From the NCBI GenBank assembly GCA_023426265.1, contig JAFABA010000225.1:1-28703 (forward strand): a DNA stretch of 28,703 nucleotides, given 5' to 3'. A program made the translations under genes and the position numbers. Below the pieces are notes generated by a model. That model was given only the letters and a program-made list of their open reading frames with translations, did no database searches and was not told the DNA's origin. Shown piece after piece: positions 1 to 7,609 of the stretch. Origin of the DNA: Bacillota bacterium. Lineage in GTDB: Bacteria > Bacillota > Clostridia > Christensenellales > CAG-138. Position 1 is the first letter of the stretch, and each line of letters starts with the position of its first letter.

Positions 1-115
1 TGAAAAATACCCGCAGCTTACCATACGCGTATCCGGCTATGCCGTGAACTTTGTAAAGCTCACGCGCAAGCAGCAGCTGGACGTCATCAACCGAACCATA
101 CACGAGCAGATGTAA
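1..115 (+). CDS. pflB: Pyruvate formate-lyase, C-terminal end (partial)
   Basis: The reading frame is open from base 2 and ends at TAA 113-115, giving the last 37 residues of a protein that runs off the left edge. The tail contains VSGYAVNFVKLTR followed by QQLDVINRTIHEQM, the typical extreme C-terminus of the glycyl-radical enzyme pyruvate formate-lyase. In known members the radical glycine lies in the RVSGYA motif, seen here as IRVSGYA. The enzyme splits pyruvate with CoA into acetyl-CoA and formate in anaerobic fermentation. The activase gene starts one base after this stop, so the two are surely co-transcribed. The identification rests on the tail and on the neighbour. Confidence 0.93.
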   Translation, partial: EKYPQLTIRVSGYAVNFVKLTRKQQLDVINRTIHEQM

Positions 116-116
116 C

Positions 117-896
117 ATGAAAGAAACAGAAGAGCACAACGCGCAGAACGCGCCGCATACACAAGAAGTGTTGACCGGCCGCCTCCATTCCATCGAGACG
201 ATGGGCACGGTGGACGGGCCGGGTATCCGCGTTGTGCTGTTTTTCCAGGGCTGCCCGCTCCGGTGCCTCTATTGCCACAACCGCGATACGTGGACAATTT
301 CGGGCGGGCAGCAGCGTACGGTGGAGGAGCTAGTAAAGTTTATTCTAAGGTACCGTTCCTACATCTGCGCTTCGGGCGGCGGCGTGACCGCCACAGGCGG
401 CGAACCGCTTTTGCAGCACCGGTTTATAGCGGAACTGTTCCGTTCGCTCAAAGGGTACGGCGTTCATACCGCGCTCGATACCTCGGGCTTTTGCGAACTG
501 GAAGAGGTCAAGCCGCTTCTCGCGGTCACCGACCTTGTGATACTGGACATCAAGGCGGTGGATTTTAGCCTGCACAAGCGGCTGACCGGTGTGCCCAACG
601 AAAAGATACTCGCGTTCGCGCGGTATCTTTCGGAGCAAAAAACGCCTATGTGGATCCGCCATGTGCTCATTCCGGGGTTGACGGACAGCGAGGAAGAGCT
701 TCTCGCTTTAAGAAGCCTGATTTTGACGCTAAACAGTGTGGAGCGCGTGGAGCTTTTGCCCTACCACACGCTGGGGGTCTACAAATGGGAGCAGATGGGG
801 TGCGATTACGCGCTTGCGGGCGTTCCCCCGGCCACGCCGGAGGATATCAAAAGGGCGCGGGATGTGTTGGGACTGGATGCGGGGGTGATGGGGTGA
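117..896 (+). CDS. pflA: Pyruvate formate-lyase-activating enzyme (radical SAM)
   Basis: This 259-residue protein is a radical-SAM activase that installs the glycyl radical on pyruvate formate-lyase using S-adenosylmethionine and a 4Fe-4S cluster. The cluster motif C-x3-C-x2-C is visible at Cys46, Cys50 and Cys53 (GCPLRCLYCHN). It is preceded by the family's G-T-V-D-G-P-G-I-R stretch (residues 30-38) and followed by the glycine-rich TGGEPLL motif. Length is normal for PflA (about 245-260). The ATG lies one base after the pflB stop, so translation is probably coupled. No other glycyl-radical enzyme is in view, so pyruvate formate-lyase is the natural partner. Confidence 0.95.
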   Translation: MKETEEHNAQNAPHTQEVLTGRLHSIETMGTVDGPGIRVVLFFQGCPLRCLYCHNRDTWTISGGQQRTVEELVKFILRYRSYICASGGGVTATGGEPLLQHRFIAELFRSLKGYGVHTALDTSGFCELEEVKPLLAVTDLVILDIKAVDFSLHKRLTGVPNEKILAFARYLSEQKTPMWIRHVLIPGLTDSEEELLALRSLILTLNSVERVELLPYHTLGVYKWEQMGCDYALAGVPPATPEDIKRARDVLGLDAGVMG

Positions 897-1352
897 GGGT
901 GGGTCTGAGGCAGTCGTTCTTGTTGGCGGGAAAAGACCCATTATAAGCATAATGCGAGTTTGTTACTGTTAAGAATAATGCGCAAAAGGAACGGCCATAG
1001 GTTTGGCGCTCATCTGGCGGCAGAAACGGGTTCCGCCTGATTCTCCTGATGCTTCATGTTCAATACTTCTTGTACCCATCGCGTACCTGCGACATGCCGC
1101 AGACGGGCACAAACTAGCATAAGGCAGAATTGCCATCTGGGAAAGGGCCGATTACCCGTGTTCTGCGGCGCATCTCGTGCCTACAGTAAATTGAACAATT
1201 GTAATATGTTTTCGGTCACCCTCGCAATAAAATGCGTGGGAAAACTCACGCGATGAATTGCGAGGGAAGCAGCTTACACGAAAGATAATAATTCCTCTGT
1301 GAGAAGTAAAAATCGGATAGCACATCAAATTTCATTCTAATATGCTGTCTGG
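897..1352. other. Gene-poor junction between pflA and the AT-rich island
   Basis: This is about 450 bases with no convincing gene. A 66-codon frame at 1056-1256 has neither a good ribosome site nor recognisable protein character. Composition is intermediate and falls sharply in GC after about 1270. No strong pflA terminator is visible; the only candidate is a weak GGGTCT/AGACCC pairing (901-906 with 935-940) with a long loop. The main structure is the two-tier hairpin at 1219-1266, listed separately. Confidence 0.6.
1219..1266. repeat. 48-base two-tier inverted repeat
   Basis: The outer arms CCCTCGCAAT (1219-1228) and ATTGCGAGGG (1257-1266) are perfect complements. Inner arms GCGTG (1234-1238) and CACGC (1247-1251) are also complementary. 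They are separated by symmetric 5-base internal loops and an 8-base apex. There is no T-run on either side, so it is not a standard terminator. It lies just outside the left edge of the AT-rich island and could be a recombination or insertion landmark, a protein-binding palindrome or an RNA hairpin. Confidence 0.6.
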
Positions 1353-2837
1353 TTACTTCGACGGTGTATCATCCTTTTTATTATTCTCTTTTTCTGCTTT
1401 TTCTTCTGCTTCCAATTTCTCTTTTTCTGCTCTTTCTTCTGCTTCCAATTCTTCAATTTTAGAGTCAATTCTTTTGACGAGATCATCTAGATCAAGAGAA
1501 GAATGTGTGGGAACTGGGAAATTCCCTTTTACAACGCTTTTTATATCAAAGGTTTCAATGTTAAACAAATCTGCTGATTCATTGATTCTTTTACTTTTAA
1601 TTTGTTTACAATAGCCACTATAATCTTGAAAGTGTGTATAAAATGTTTTCAGTCCATTTATAAATACATAAGAATCTCCGCGTTTTAATTCCCTTAACAT
1701 ATTAGCGGTATTATCACCTAAAACATCACTAATTTTTTTTGTGTCTAAGCAATTCAGAATATACCAATCAAGGCAATTATTCATTATTCCTGTCATTACA
1801 TTTTCGCTATATTTTTTTTCCATTATTGATAAGCTGTTTACAGATAAATAGAACTTAAATTTGTAATATGCTGAATTTGACAGCATTGTATACAAATCAG
1901 GAATAACGGGCAGGTCACATAGATCATCTAAAACAAAATTAACATACTCATTTTTTAATGTTGATAAGAAACTGTAACATTGCTTTATGAACACACTAAT
2001 TAGTGAATTTGTTTTTCTGTCTATACTACTTCCTCTTATAAAAATTACATATTTCTTATTTCGTAAATTCTTAATGTCAATTTCACTTTTCGATAATGCT
2101 CGTGTAAGCTTTGTGTTCAATGAATAATGCTGAATCCTATTGTTAAAAACCGAAAATATGCTTTGCCGAGTTTCTTGCGGGGAATTAATAACAGCGTTTG
2201 CAAACAAGTATTCCACACTGTTTTGATTTCTCTCATAAAACGCTAGCAAGACGGACTGAGAGCCAATACGCTCATTTCCGCAGCCACCCATGATTGCTAT
2301 ACTTCGTAGATTAATTTGAGCCTTTGATTGTGCTGATTTAAAAAGAGATAAGGCTAATGCAACAAATAAATCCGACGATGTTGAATACCAAAAATCATCA
2401 TTTGAAGATGAGTCAAAAAATATACTTTCAGCTAATGAGGATAAATAATGTATTACTTCTTCATTATTATCATCTAAAAAAGATTCATATGGTATTTGAA
2501 GAGGGTTCCACGAAAAACTCTTTGATGGATTATATAAATCTAATAATTTTACTTCATAGCCTTTTGTTTCAAAATAACCGCTTGTGGCTTCCCACAACTC
2601 CCCTTTAATATCAACAACAACTGCTGATTCCTCGGAATCAGCTATTGAATACAATAGGGGATTAATTATTCCTTTAGTTTTTCCTGATTGCGTTGTTCCG
2701 ATAATTAATGAATTTGAAACATTATTAGAATAGTAGAACTCATTATCAATTTTAATTCGGATTCCTGACGAAAAGTCTTTTTTATGGCTTCTTAAATTGC
2801 TTTTTATCTCTTTGGCATCAATAGTGTTGTTGTTCAT
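1353..2837 (-). CDS. Soluble VirD4/TraG-like coupling ATPase
   Basis: This 494-residue protein resembles conjugative coupling proteins (T4SS-DNA_transf, VirD4/TraG type), hexameric ATPases that feed DNA or protein into type IV secretion channels. Visible features are Walker A GTTQSGKT (47-54), the hallmark VVVDIKGELWEATSGYF (from about 73), the NPL motif near 111 and a Walker B-like strand FVLDDLCDLP (301-310). The acidic pair is Asp-Asp where Asp-Glu is usual, and the motif-III Gln is replaced by Asn (LSVNS, Asn334). The N-terminal membrane helices of true coupling proteins are missing. The C-terminus is a charged helix with an 11-residue tandem repeat. It overlaps the upstream STAND gene by ATGA and has GAGGAGG 5-11 bases before its ATG. 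No conjugation genes accompany it, so it has probably been repurposed. Confidence 0.85.
   Translation of the reverse strand: MNNNTIDAKEIKSNLRSHKKDFSSGIRIKIDNEFYYSNNVSNSLIIGTTQSGKTKGIINPLLYSIADSEESAVVVDIKGELWEATSGYFETKGYEVKLLDLYNPSKSFSWNPLQIPYESFLDDNNEEVIHYLSSLAESIFFDSSSNDDFWYSTSSDLFVALALSLFKSAQSKAQINLRSIAIMGGCGNERIGSQSVLLAFYERNQNSVEYLFANAVINSPQETRQSIFSVFNNRIQHYSLNTKLTRALSKSEIDIKNLRNKKYVIFIRGSSIDRKTNSLISVFIKQCYSFLSTLKNEYVNFVLDDLCDLPVIPDLYTMLSNSAYYKFKFYLSVNSLSIMEKKYSENVMTGIMNNCLDWYILNCLDTKKISDVLGDNTANMLRELKRGDSYVFINGLKTFYTHFQDYSGYCKQIKSKRINESADLFNIETFDIKSVVKGNFPVPTHSSLDLDDLVKRIDSKIEELEAEERAEKEKLEAEEKAEKENNKKDDTPSK
1384..1449 (-). repeat. 33-bp in-frame tandem repeat, two copies
   Basis: Copies at 1384-1416 and 1417-1449 differ at a single base. 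They encode the 11-residue units LEAEERAEKEK and LEAEEKAEKEN near the C-terminus of the VirD4-like protein, a highly charged presumed coiled coil. The near identity suggests a recent duplication by slippage, so copy number may vary among strains. Confidence 0.9.
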
Positions 2838-4822
2838 TTCATGGCCTCCTCAAATCGAATAATATTTTGGATTGTTTCCTTGGTCTTTTTAAGAAAATCC
2901 AGCAAAATTCCTTTTTCCATTTGCGAACAAGAATTCAAGCTTTTTGATATCTTGTTGTCTGTTTCGTTGCATACTTTTATAGATATATTTATAAAATTGA
3001 TAATAACAGGTTTACTAATCGTATATGATTTTTTGAAATCCATTAACTTCATTAGTATACGATATGATAAAATTGATAAATAGAAGATTCTATGAATAGC
3101 ATCTATATTATTACTCGACTTATGCAATACATTGTTTATTGCTTCATCAAATCCGTTCACAAACTCATAAAAGGACTCTATTGATATATATTCAAATAGT
3201 TCATTAAAAAAGTTATAGAGCGAATTATAGTTTGCGTATATTTTTACAAATTGCATGTCATCAATAAGCCTTATGACAAATTCAAATAATTCTTGTTTGT
3301 ATCTTTCACTGCCTAATAAATAGAAAAAATCAGGATCTTGCATAGCATTCCAATAATTTAAAACAACTGCTTCACCTAATATATCAGGTTCTATCTTGCT
3401 GAATATTAAATCGTCAGTATCTTTTGCATATGTACCATTCAATGAATTACATACATTATTAATTCTCTCTTTATCACCTTTACAATGCTTGATTAATGAA
3501 TGTAAGATTTTACATTCCAACTCCGAATTACCTCGATTGATATCTGCATTAATATTAATACGAAATGTTCCGACGATAGTGCTTAATACTAACAACCTTT
3601 TTGAGTCCAGTAAAAATTCACTATCACCAAAATAATATTCGAGATGATTCATGTATTTATTTATATGTTTGTTAAAAGCGTCTTCTATATTACCAGAGGT
3701 CTCTTCAAGATAGTACCTTAATAGAATTAATAAAATTAGCGGTCTTTTTTGTTTATCACAATTTAATTCAGATAATGCCTTTTCAACAATTAATTCTTTG
3801 TCAGCATTATGGTATTTTTTAGGATTGTCTTCTATTACCTCTGACAAATATTCAAAGGCCAGCTCTTTATTCTCTTTATCACTCAACCGTCTAATTTGGA
3901 GTGGATTTTTACCATAAAAATGACTTTTGTCGAAATCAACTAGGTTTTCAAATGATTTTCTTTCGATTAATAGTACTCTTATTTTATTTGATTTGTTTTT
4001 CCTTTGTATTTGCCTAAGTAGCCTTTCAGTTCCAGTTCTGTTCTTTGCATAATAATCAATAACTAATAAAAGATTCCTGTTATAATATAAATGATTAAAT
4101 TCGGTAAAATCAATCGGATCATAAAATAATATTTTCCATTTTTCCAAATTATAACTATTTTGTTTTGTTTTTATTTCAAACAACAATTTACTTTTCCCAA
4201 CACCACCGTCTGCTGTTAATAACCACCATTTAAAAAGAGCATTATCACTACAAAAATTAATTATTTCCTTTATTTCACCTTCTCTACCTTTGAAAGTTTT
4301 TATCAATCTATAATCAAAAATATTAAAAGATCTATCACTTATTGTTTCTTTAACATTTTCGGGATATGTGTCAATATGCCCCATAAATTGATATTTAATA
4401 CTTTTAAAAATATCTCTTTTAATCTGGTCATTTATATCTGATAGATCATCATTAGATATATATTTTTTTAAATCTTTTACAGATTCGATAAAGGCAGGGA
4501 AAAAAGCATCAGCGGAAAAGTCGTTAATACTTACAATATCATTAAGCATAGTAGGCAGCATAGGATTATCAAGGTCATAATAATACAACTTAATGATTTT
4601 AAATATATTCTCTATTTCTTGTTTTAAAAGCGGTTCGTTTTTTATATCAAAATTTTTAATGTGCTTTTTACAAAATGCTTTTAGAATTGTTTTTAATCTG
4701 CGTTTTTTATTCAACTTAACACTCTGCGAAATAATGATATCAAAAAATGATTCAATAAAAAATGAGGCTATTGAATCAAAAGTAAATAACAATATTTTGC
4801 TTAGTAGGCTCTTTTCTCCCAA
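2834..4822 (-). CDS. STAND-type P-loop NTPase
   Basis: This 662-residue protein opens with an amphipathic, hydrophobic stretch (about residues 6-33) and a helical region to about 175. A STAND-like NTPase follows: FKGREGEI (178-184) just before the P-loop, WWLLTADGGVGKS with Walker A at 205-211, and Walker B LLLVIDYY (251-258). The strand IRVLLIER (281-288) follows. The rest is helical with no repeat domain or nuclease, TIR or protease motif that I recognise. STAND NTPases are signal-triggered switches common in bacterial immunity (Avs and bNACHT-like proteins), so a defence sensor is a reasonable inference. The start is TTG with AAAGGAAGG about 9 bases upstream. It is the first gene of the operon. 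The codons are strongly A/T-biased, unlike all flanking genes, pointing to horizontal transfer. Confidence 0.8.
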   Translation of the reverse strand: MGEKSLLSKILLFTFDSIASFFIESFFDIIISQSVKLNKKRRLKTILKAFCKKHIKNFDIKNEPLLKQEIENIFKIIKLYYYDLDNPMLPTMLNDIVSINDFSADAFFPAFIESVKDLKKYISNDDLSDINDQIKRDIFKSIKYQFMGHIDTYPENVKETISDRSFNIFDYRLIKTFKGREGEIKEIINFCSDNALFKWWLLTADGGVGKSKLLFEIKTKQNSYNLEKWKILFYDPIDFTEFNHLYYNRNLLLVIDYYAKNRTGTERLLRQIQRKNKSNKIRVLLIERKSFENLVDFDKSHFYGKNPLQIRRLSDKENKELAFEYLSEVIEDNPKKYHNADKELIVEKALSELNCDKQKRPLILLILLRYYLEETSGNIEDAFNKHINKYMNHLEYYFGDSEFLLDSKRLLVLSTIVGTFRININADINRGNSELECKILHSLIKHCKGDKERINNVCNSLNGTYAKDTDDLIFSKIEPDILGEAVVLNYWNAMQDPDFFYLLGSERYKQELFEFVIRLIDDMQFVKIYANYNSLYNFFNELFEYISIESFYEFVNGFDEAINNVLHKSSNNIDAIHRIFYLSILSYRILMKLMDFKKSYTISKPVIINFINISIKVCNETDNKISKSLNSCSQMEKGILLDFLKKTKETIQNIIRFEEAMK

Positions 4823-5001
4823 TTTATATTTCCTTCCTTTCTCGGTACTAGTTCCTGTTGTTTTACCGCTTTTGTCCTACCATCTATCGGCTATATCTGG
4901 TCTCTGGGTTAATCCTTTTAATCCTTGCACGCGACTTCGTTGAGATGCCTATTATTTGCTTAACGCAGGTAATCTTGAAATAAGGTAAACTTTGTACGCT
5001 A

Positions 5002-5030
5002 ATTATACGTCCTAATAAATACCAATACAA
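5002..5030 (-). promoter_or_regulatory. Promoter of the STAND/VirD4-like operon
   Basis: Read on the minus strand, TTGTAT (5025-5030) is separated by 17 bases from a perfect TATAAT (5002-5007). Transcription would begin near 4995, leaving a leader of about 170 bases before the TTG start at 4822. The leader has short direct repeats (AAGGATTAA twice, near 4915) but no strong hairpin I could see. Confidence 0.55.
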
Positions 5031-5117
5031 TTACATGATGTAATAAAATTTACTTTTCTGTCAAACGATATGTCACCTCTACGGGGGCCCGCCCCCCCCC
5101 AGCCGCACCGAAATATC

Positions 5118-5150
5118 AAAAGGGCCCGGGGCGTTTTCGCCCAGGGCCCT
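5118..5150 (-). terminator. Rho-independent terminator of the aco-lpd-sorC operon
   Basis: On the minus strand AGGGCCC-T-GGGCG, an AAAA loop and CGCCC-C-GGGCCCT form a long stem (5121-5150) followed by TTTTG. It lies 15 bases after the sorC stop. This also insulates the aco operon from the AT-rich island, which is transcribed in the same direction. Confidence 0.85.
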
Positions 5151-5165
5151 AGCCGATGCCATAAA

Positions 5166-6119
5166 TTATGAATTTTTCAGGATGTATTTCGCCGTTTTTA
5201 CGTCCGTGACTAGCGTATTCACGTACCCGCCGCGCAGTGCGCCCAATACCGAGTCGCCTTTGTTTTCACCCCCGGCCACCGCGATGACCCGTTTGATATC
5301 CTTTAGGATATTCGGGTCTATGGTGATGGTCCGGCGGGCAATGTTCGTGTTGCAGATTTCGCCATCCCGGTTGAAGTAATTAGCGCACACATCCCCCACC
5401 GCCCCGTTTTCCAGCAGTTCGTCCACGGCTTCCGTTTCATACAGGCCATTGCCGCCGATTTCCGGCATGCCGCCGATGCCGATGAGGCATACGTCCGTCA
5501 AAGCCGCGCGGTTCAATACGTCCTGGATGTGCGGCTCGCCCATCAAGGCATTCTTTAGCTCCATCGTACGGCAGAAGCAGGGGGCGTTTATGACATAGCC
5601 GCGCCCGTTGTATTTATCCAGCAGCTTTTGCGCCATGATGTTGGGCTGCATTTCGGAGAAGGAGATGCCGGCGCCGCCCAGCAGCGTGACGATTTCCAGG
5701 TTGATGACATGCTTGTTTTCCGCAAGGCTGTCCACCAGGTACTCGAGCGTCCGCCCCCATGCACAGCCGATCTTCATGTTGTTGCGCACATACTGCTCAA
5801 ACAGCCGCGCACCTGCGCGCCCCAGGCGTTTCATGAGCTCCTTGGGGTCGTCGTCCGGGCAGTCCACCACCCTGACGTCAAGCAGCTTATATTGCTCCTT
5901 GACCTCGGATTCGAGCGACGTATTGGAAGAGGTGTTGCGCACATCCACAATTTCAATGCGGATGATGCCCTCGTCCTTGGCCTCCTGTATGAGCCTGCCC
6001 AGCGTCACGCGGGAAATCCCAAGCATTTCGGCCACCTGGACCTGGGTATAATCCTTTTCATAGAGGTAATAGGCAGCCTTCAGCTTGAGCGCATACCGTT
6101 GATCCGAGCTGATCGACAT
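5166..6119 (-). CDS. SorC-family (sugar-binding) transcriptional regulator
   Basis: This 317-residue protein has an N-terminal helix-turn-helix (about 20-60: YTQVQVAEMLGISRVTLGRLIQ). A long sugar-phosphate-isomerase-like effector domain follows, typical of the SorC/DeoR/CggR group (IGCAWGRT, LLGGAGIS, IGIGGM, AVAGGENK). Such proteins respond to phosphorylated sugars or related metabolites. It is the last gene of the aco operon, 32 bases after lpd. It therefore probably controls the dehydrogenase genes and itself, replacing the sigma-54 activator AcoR used elsewhere. A strong candidate operator lies in the acoA leader (10940-10957). The effector is unknown. Start ATG 6119 has AGGAGG just upstream (GAGCAGGAGGTGAGG). 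Confidence 0.88.
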   Translation of the reverse strand: MSISSDQRYALKLKAAYYLYEKDYTQVQVAEMLGISRVTLGRLIQEAKDEGIIRIEIVDVRNTSSNTSLESEVKEQYKLLDVRVVDCPDDDPKELMKRLGRAGARLFEQYVRNNMKIGCAWGRTLEYLVDSLAENKHVINLEIVTLLGGAGISFSEMQPNIMAQKLLDKYNGRGYVINAPCFCRTMELKNALMGEPHIQDVLNRAALTDVCLIGIGGMPEIGGNGLYETEAVDELLENGAVGDVCANYFNRDGEICNTNIARRTITIDPNILKDIKRVIAVAGGENKGDSVLGALRGGYVNTLVTDVKTAKYILKNS

Positions 6120-6151
6120 GGAACCTCACCTCCTGCTCTTTTATGATTGAT

Positions 6152-7540
6152 TTACCTTTTGGCGGGAAGGTGGATGCACCTGCCCAAGGCGTCCGTCACC
6201 GCCTCAAAGAACGCTTCCGAGAACGTGGGGTGCGGGTGGATGATGTTGGCCACCTCTTCGGCGGTGATTTCCATGGCCATGAGCGCCGCGGCCTCCGTGA
6301 TCATTTCCGTAGCCAGCCCTCCCACGATATGTACGCCCAGGATTTCGCCGTATTGCTTATCCACAAGCACCTTGACGAAGCCTTCCGTTTCGCCCGAGGC
6401 GATCGCCCTGCCGTTGGCGGCAAAGTAGAATTTGCCTACCGCGACGTCGTACTTTTCCTTTGCCTGCTCCTCCGTAAGACCCACCGAGGCGGCCTCGGGC
6501 AACGTATACAGACAGCCGGGTACATAGTTGAGGTTTACCCTCTCATTATGCCCTAAAGCGTTCGCGGCTGCAACCTCTCCCATTTTGAACGCGGCATGCG
6601 CGAGCATGACGCGGCCATATACGAGATCGCCCGCAGCGTAGAGATTGGGGATGTTGGTGCGCATATAGTCGTCGGTGACGACCTTGTTGCGCTCCACCTT
6701 GATTTTATCCTTCAGCTTCCCAAGGCAGCTTAAATCCGCAAAGCGGCCGATAGAGAGCAGCACCTTATCCGCCTCGATCGGCTCCTTGCCGCTGACCATA
6801 AGCACGGGCAGTTCGCCGTTCTGGTCGATCTTCTCCACCTTGGCGCTGGTGATGACTGTGACACCAGCAGCTTTTAAGGATTTTGATACGGCTATGGAAA
6901 GGTCTCCGTCCAATGTGGCGGCTACCTTATCGAGCGCCTCCACGATTGTGACCTTGCTTCCAAACGCCGCAAACGCCACCGCGATTTCGCAGCCGATGAT
7001 GCCGCCGCCGATGATGGCGAGGCGCTTAGGCACTTCTGTAAGCTTTAAAATATCGTCCGAGGTGATGACGTTTTTCTGCTCCACGCCGGGGATGGGGATG
7101 ACGCCAGCCACCGAGCCGCCGCAGAGTATGGTACTTTTCGCCTCGTAGACTTGGCCGCCGGCGGAAATGTGCGTTTCGTCCTCCATGGCGGCCTCGCCTT
7201 TGACGGAGTCGATTTTGTTGCTGCGGATCAACCCTGCGACCCCGTCGGTCAGCTTTTTCACCACGCCGTCCTTGTATTTCACCACGGCGGGCATATCCAC
7301 CGCAAGGGAGGCTACGTCCACTTGAATGCCGCGCGCCCCTGCATGCCGTATGGTTTGAATGCTTTCGGCGGTCTTGATATAGGTCTTGGTCGGGATGCAG
7401 CCTCGGTTAAGACAGGTGCCGCCCATGGTGTCCTTTTCAAATATCACGACTTTCGCGCCGAGCTGCGCGGCTTTAATCGCTGCGACATAGCCCGCAGGGC
7501 CCCCGCCGATTACCGCCACATCATAACTTGCGTTTGCCAT
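6152..7540 (-). CDS. lpdA: Dihydrolipoyl dehydrogenase (E3)
   Basis: This 462-residue flavoprotein reoxidises dihydrolipoamide on the E2 subunit, passing electrons through FAD to NAD+. The N-terminal FAD-binding GGGPAG motif (12-17), the redox disulphide GGTCLNRGCIPTK (Cys43 and Cys48), a second dinucleotide fold (IIGGGIIGCE) and the C-terminal active-site HPHPTFSEA are all visible. No N-terminal lipoyl domain is fused, unlike some clostridial E3 proteins. It lies downstream of acoC, separated by a terminator-like hairpin (7570-7598) that may lower its expression relative to acoABC. GAAAGGA precedes the ATG. Confidence 0.95.
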   Translation of the reverse strand: MANASYDVAVIGGGPAGYVAAIKAAQLGAKVVIFEKDTMGGTCLNRGCIPTKTYIKTAESIQTIRHAGARGIQVDVASLAVDMPAVVKYKDGVVKKLTDGVAGLIRSNKIDSVKGEAAMEDETHISAGGQVYEAKSTILCGGSVAGVIPIPGVEQKNVITSDDILKLTEVPKRLAIIGGGIIGCEIAVAFAAFGSKVTIVEALDKVAATLDGDLSIAVSKSLKAAGVTVITSAKVEKIDQNGELPVLMVSGKEPIEADKVLLSIGRFADLSCLGKLKDKIKVERNKVVTDDYMRTNIPNLYAAGDLVYGRVMLAHAAFKMGEVAAANALGHNERVNLNYVPGCLYTLPEAASVGLTEEQAKEKYDVAVGKFYFAANGRAIASGETEGFVKVLVDKQYGEILGVHIVGGLATEMITEAAALMAMEITAEEVANIIHPHPTFSEAFFEAVTDALGRCIHLPAKR

Positions 7541-7564
7541 AACGATCCTTTCTTTTGCCTATGC

Positions 7565-7598
7565 AAAAAGGGCAGGAGGAAAACTTTCACCCCTGCCC
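7565..7598 (-). terminator. Terminator-like hairpin inside the aco operon
   Basis: On the minus strand GGGCAGG (7592-7598) pairs with CCTGCCC (7570-7576), with two further GG/CC pairs after a bulge. A TTTTT run (7565-7569) follows. It sits in the 69-base gap between the acoC stop and the lpd start. Either transcripts partly terminate here, giving less E3 than E1/E2, or the hairpin is a processing or stability element. Confidence 0.6.
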
Positions 7599-7609
7599 CC
7601 ATCCATGTT

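Larger units (their letters stand above)
4823..5165. other. Right junction of the AT-rich island
   Basis: No gene is visible in this stretch. It contains the promoter and long leader of the STAND operon. At about 5080 it switches abruptly to very GC-rich sequence with a GGGGGCCC block and a run of nine C (5092-5100). The terminator of the neighbouring SorC gene follows. I could not find a direct repeat shared with the left junction that would mark a target-site duplication. Confidence 0.6.

Noticed and set aside
1056..1256. 66-codon frame between pflA and the island
   Set aside because: It has no ribosome site, no domain, and ends inside the hairpin at 1219-1266.
1384..1449. CRISPR-like repeat
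   Set aside because: There are only two directly adjacent 33-bp copies, without spacers, in frame within a gene.
1353..4822. Integrative conjugative element
   Set aside because: Only a coupling-protein relative is present. There is no relaxase, mating-pore gene, integrase or attachment repeat.
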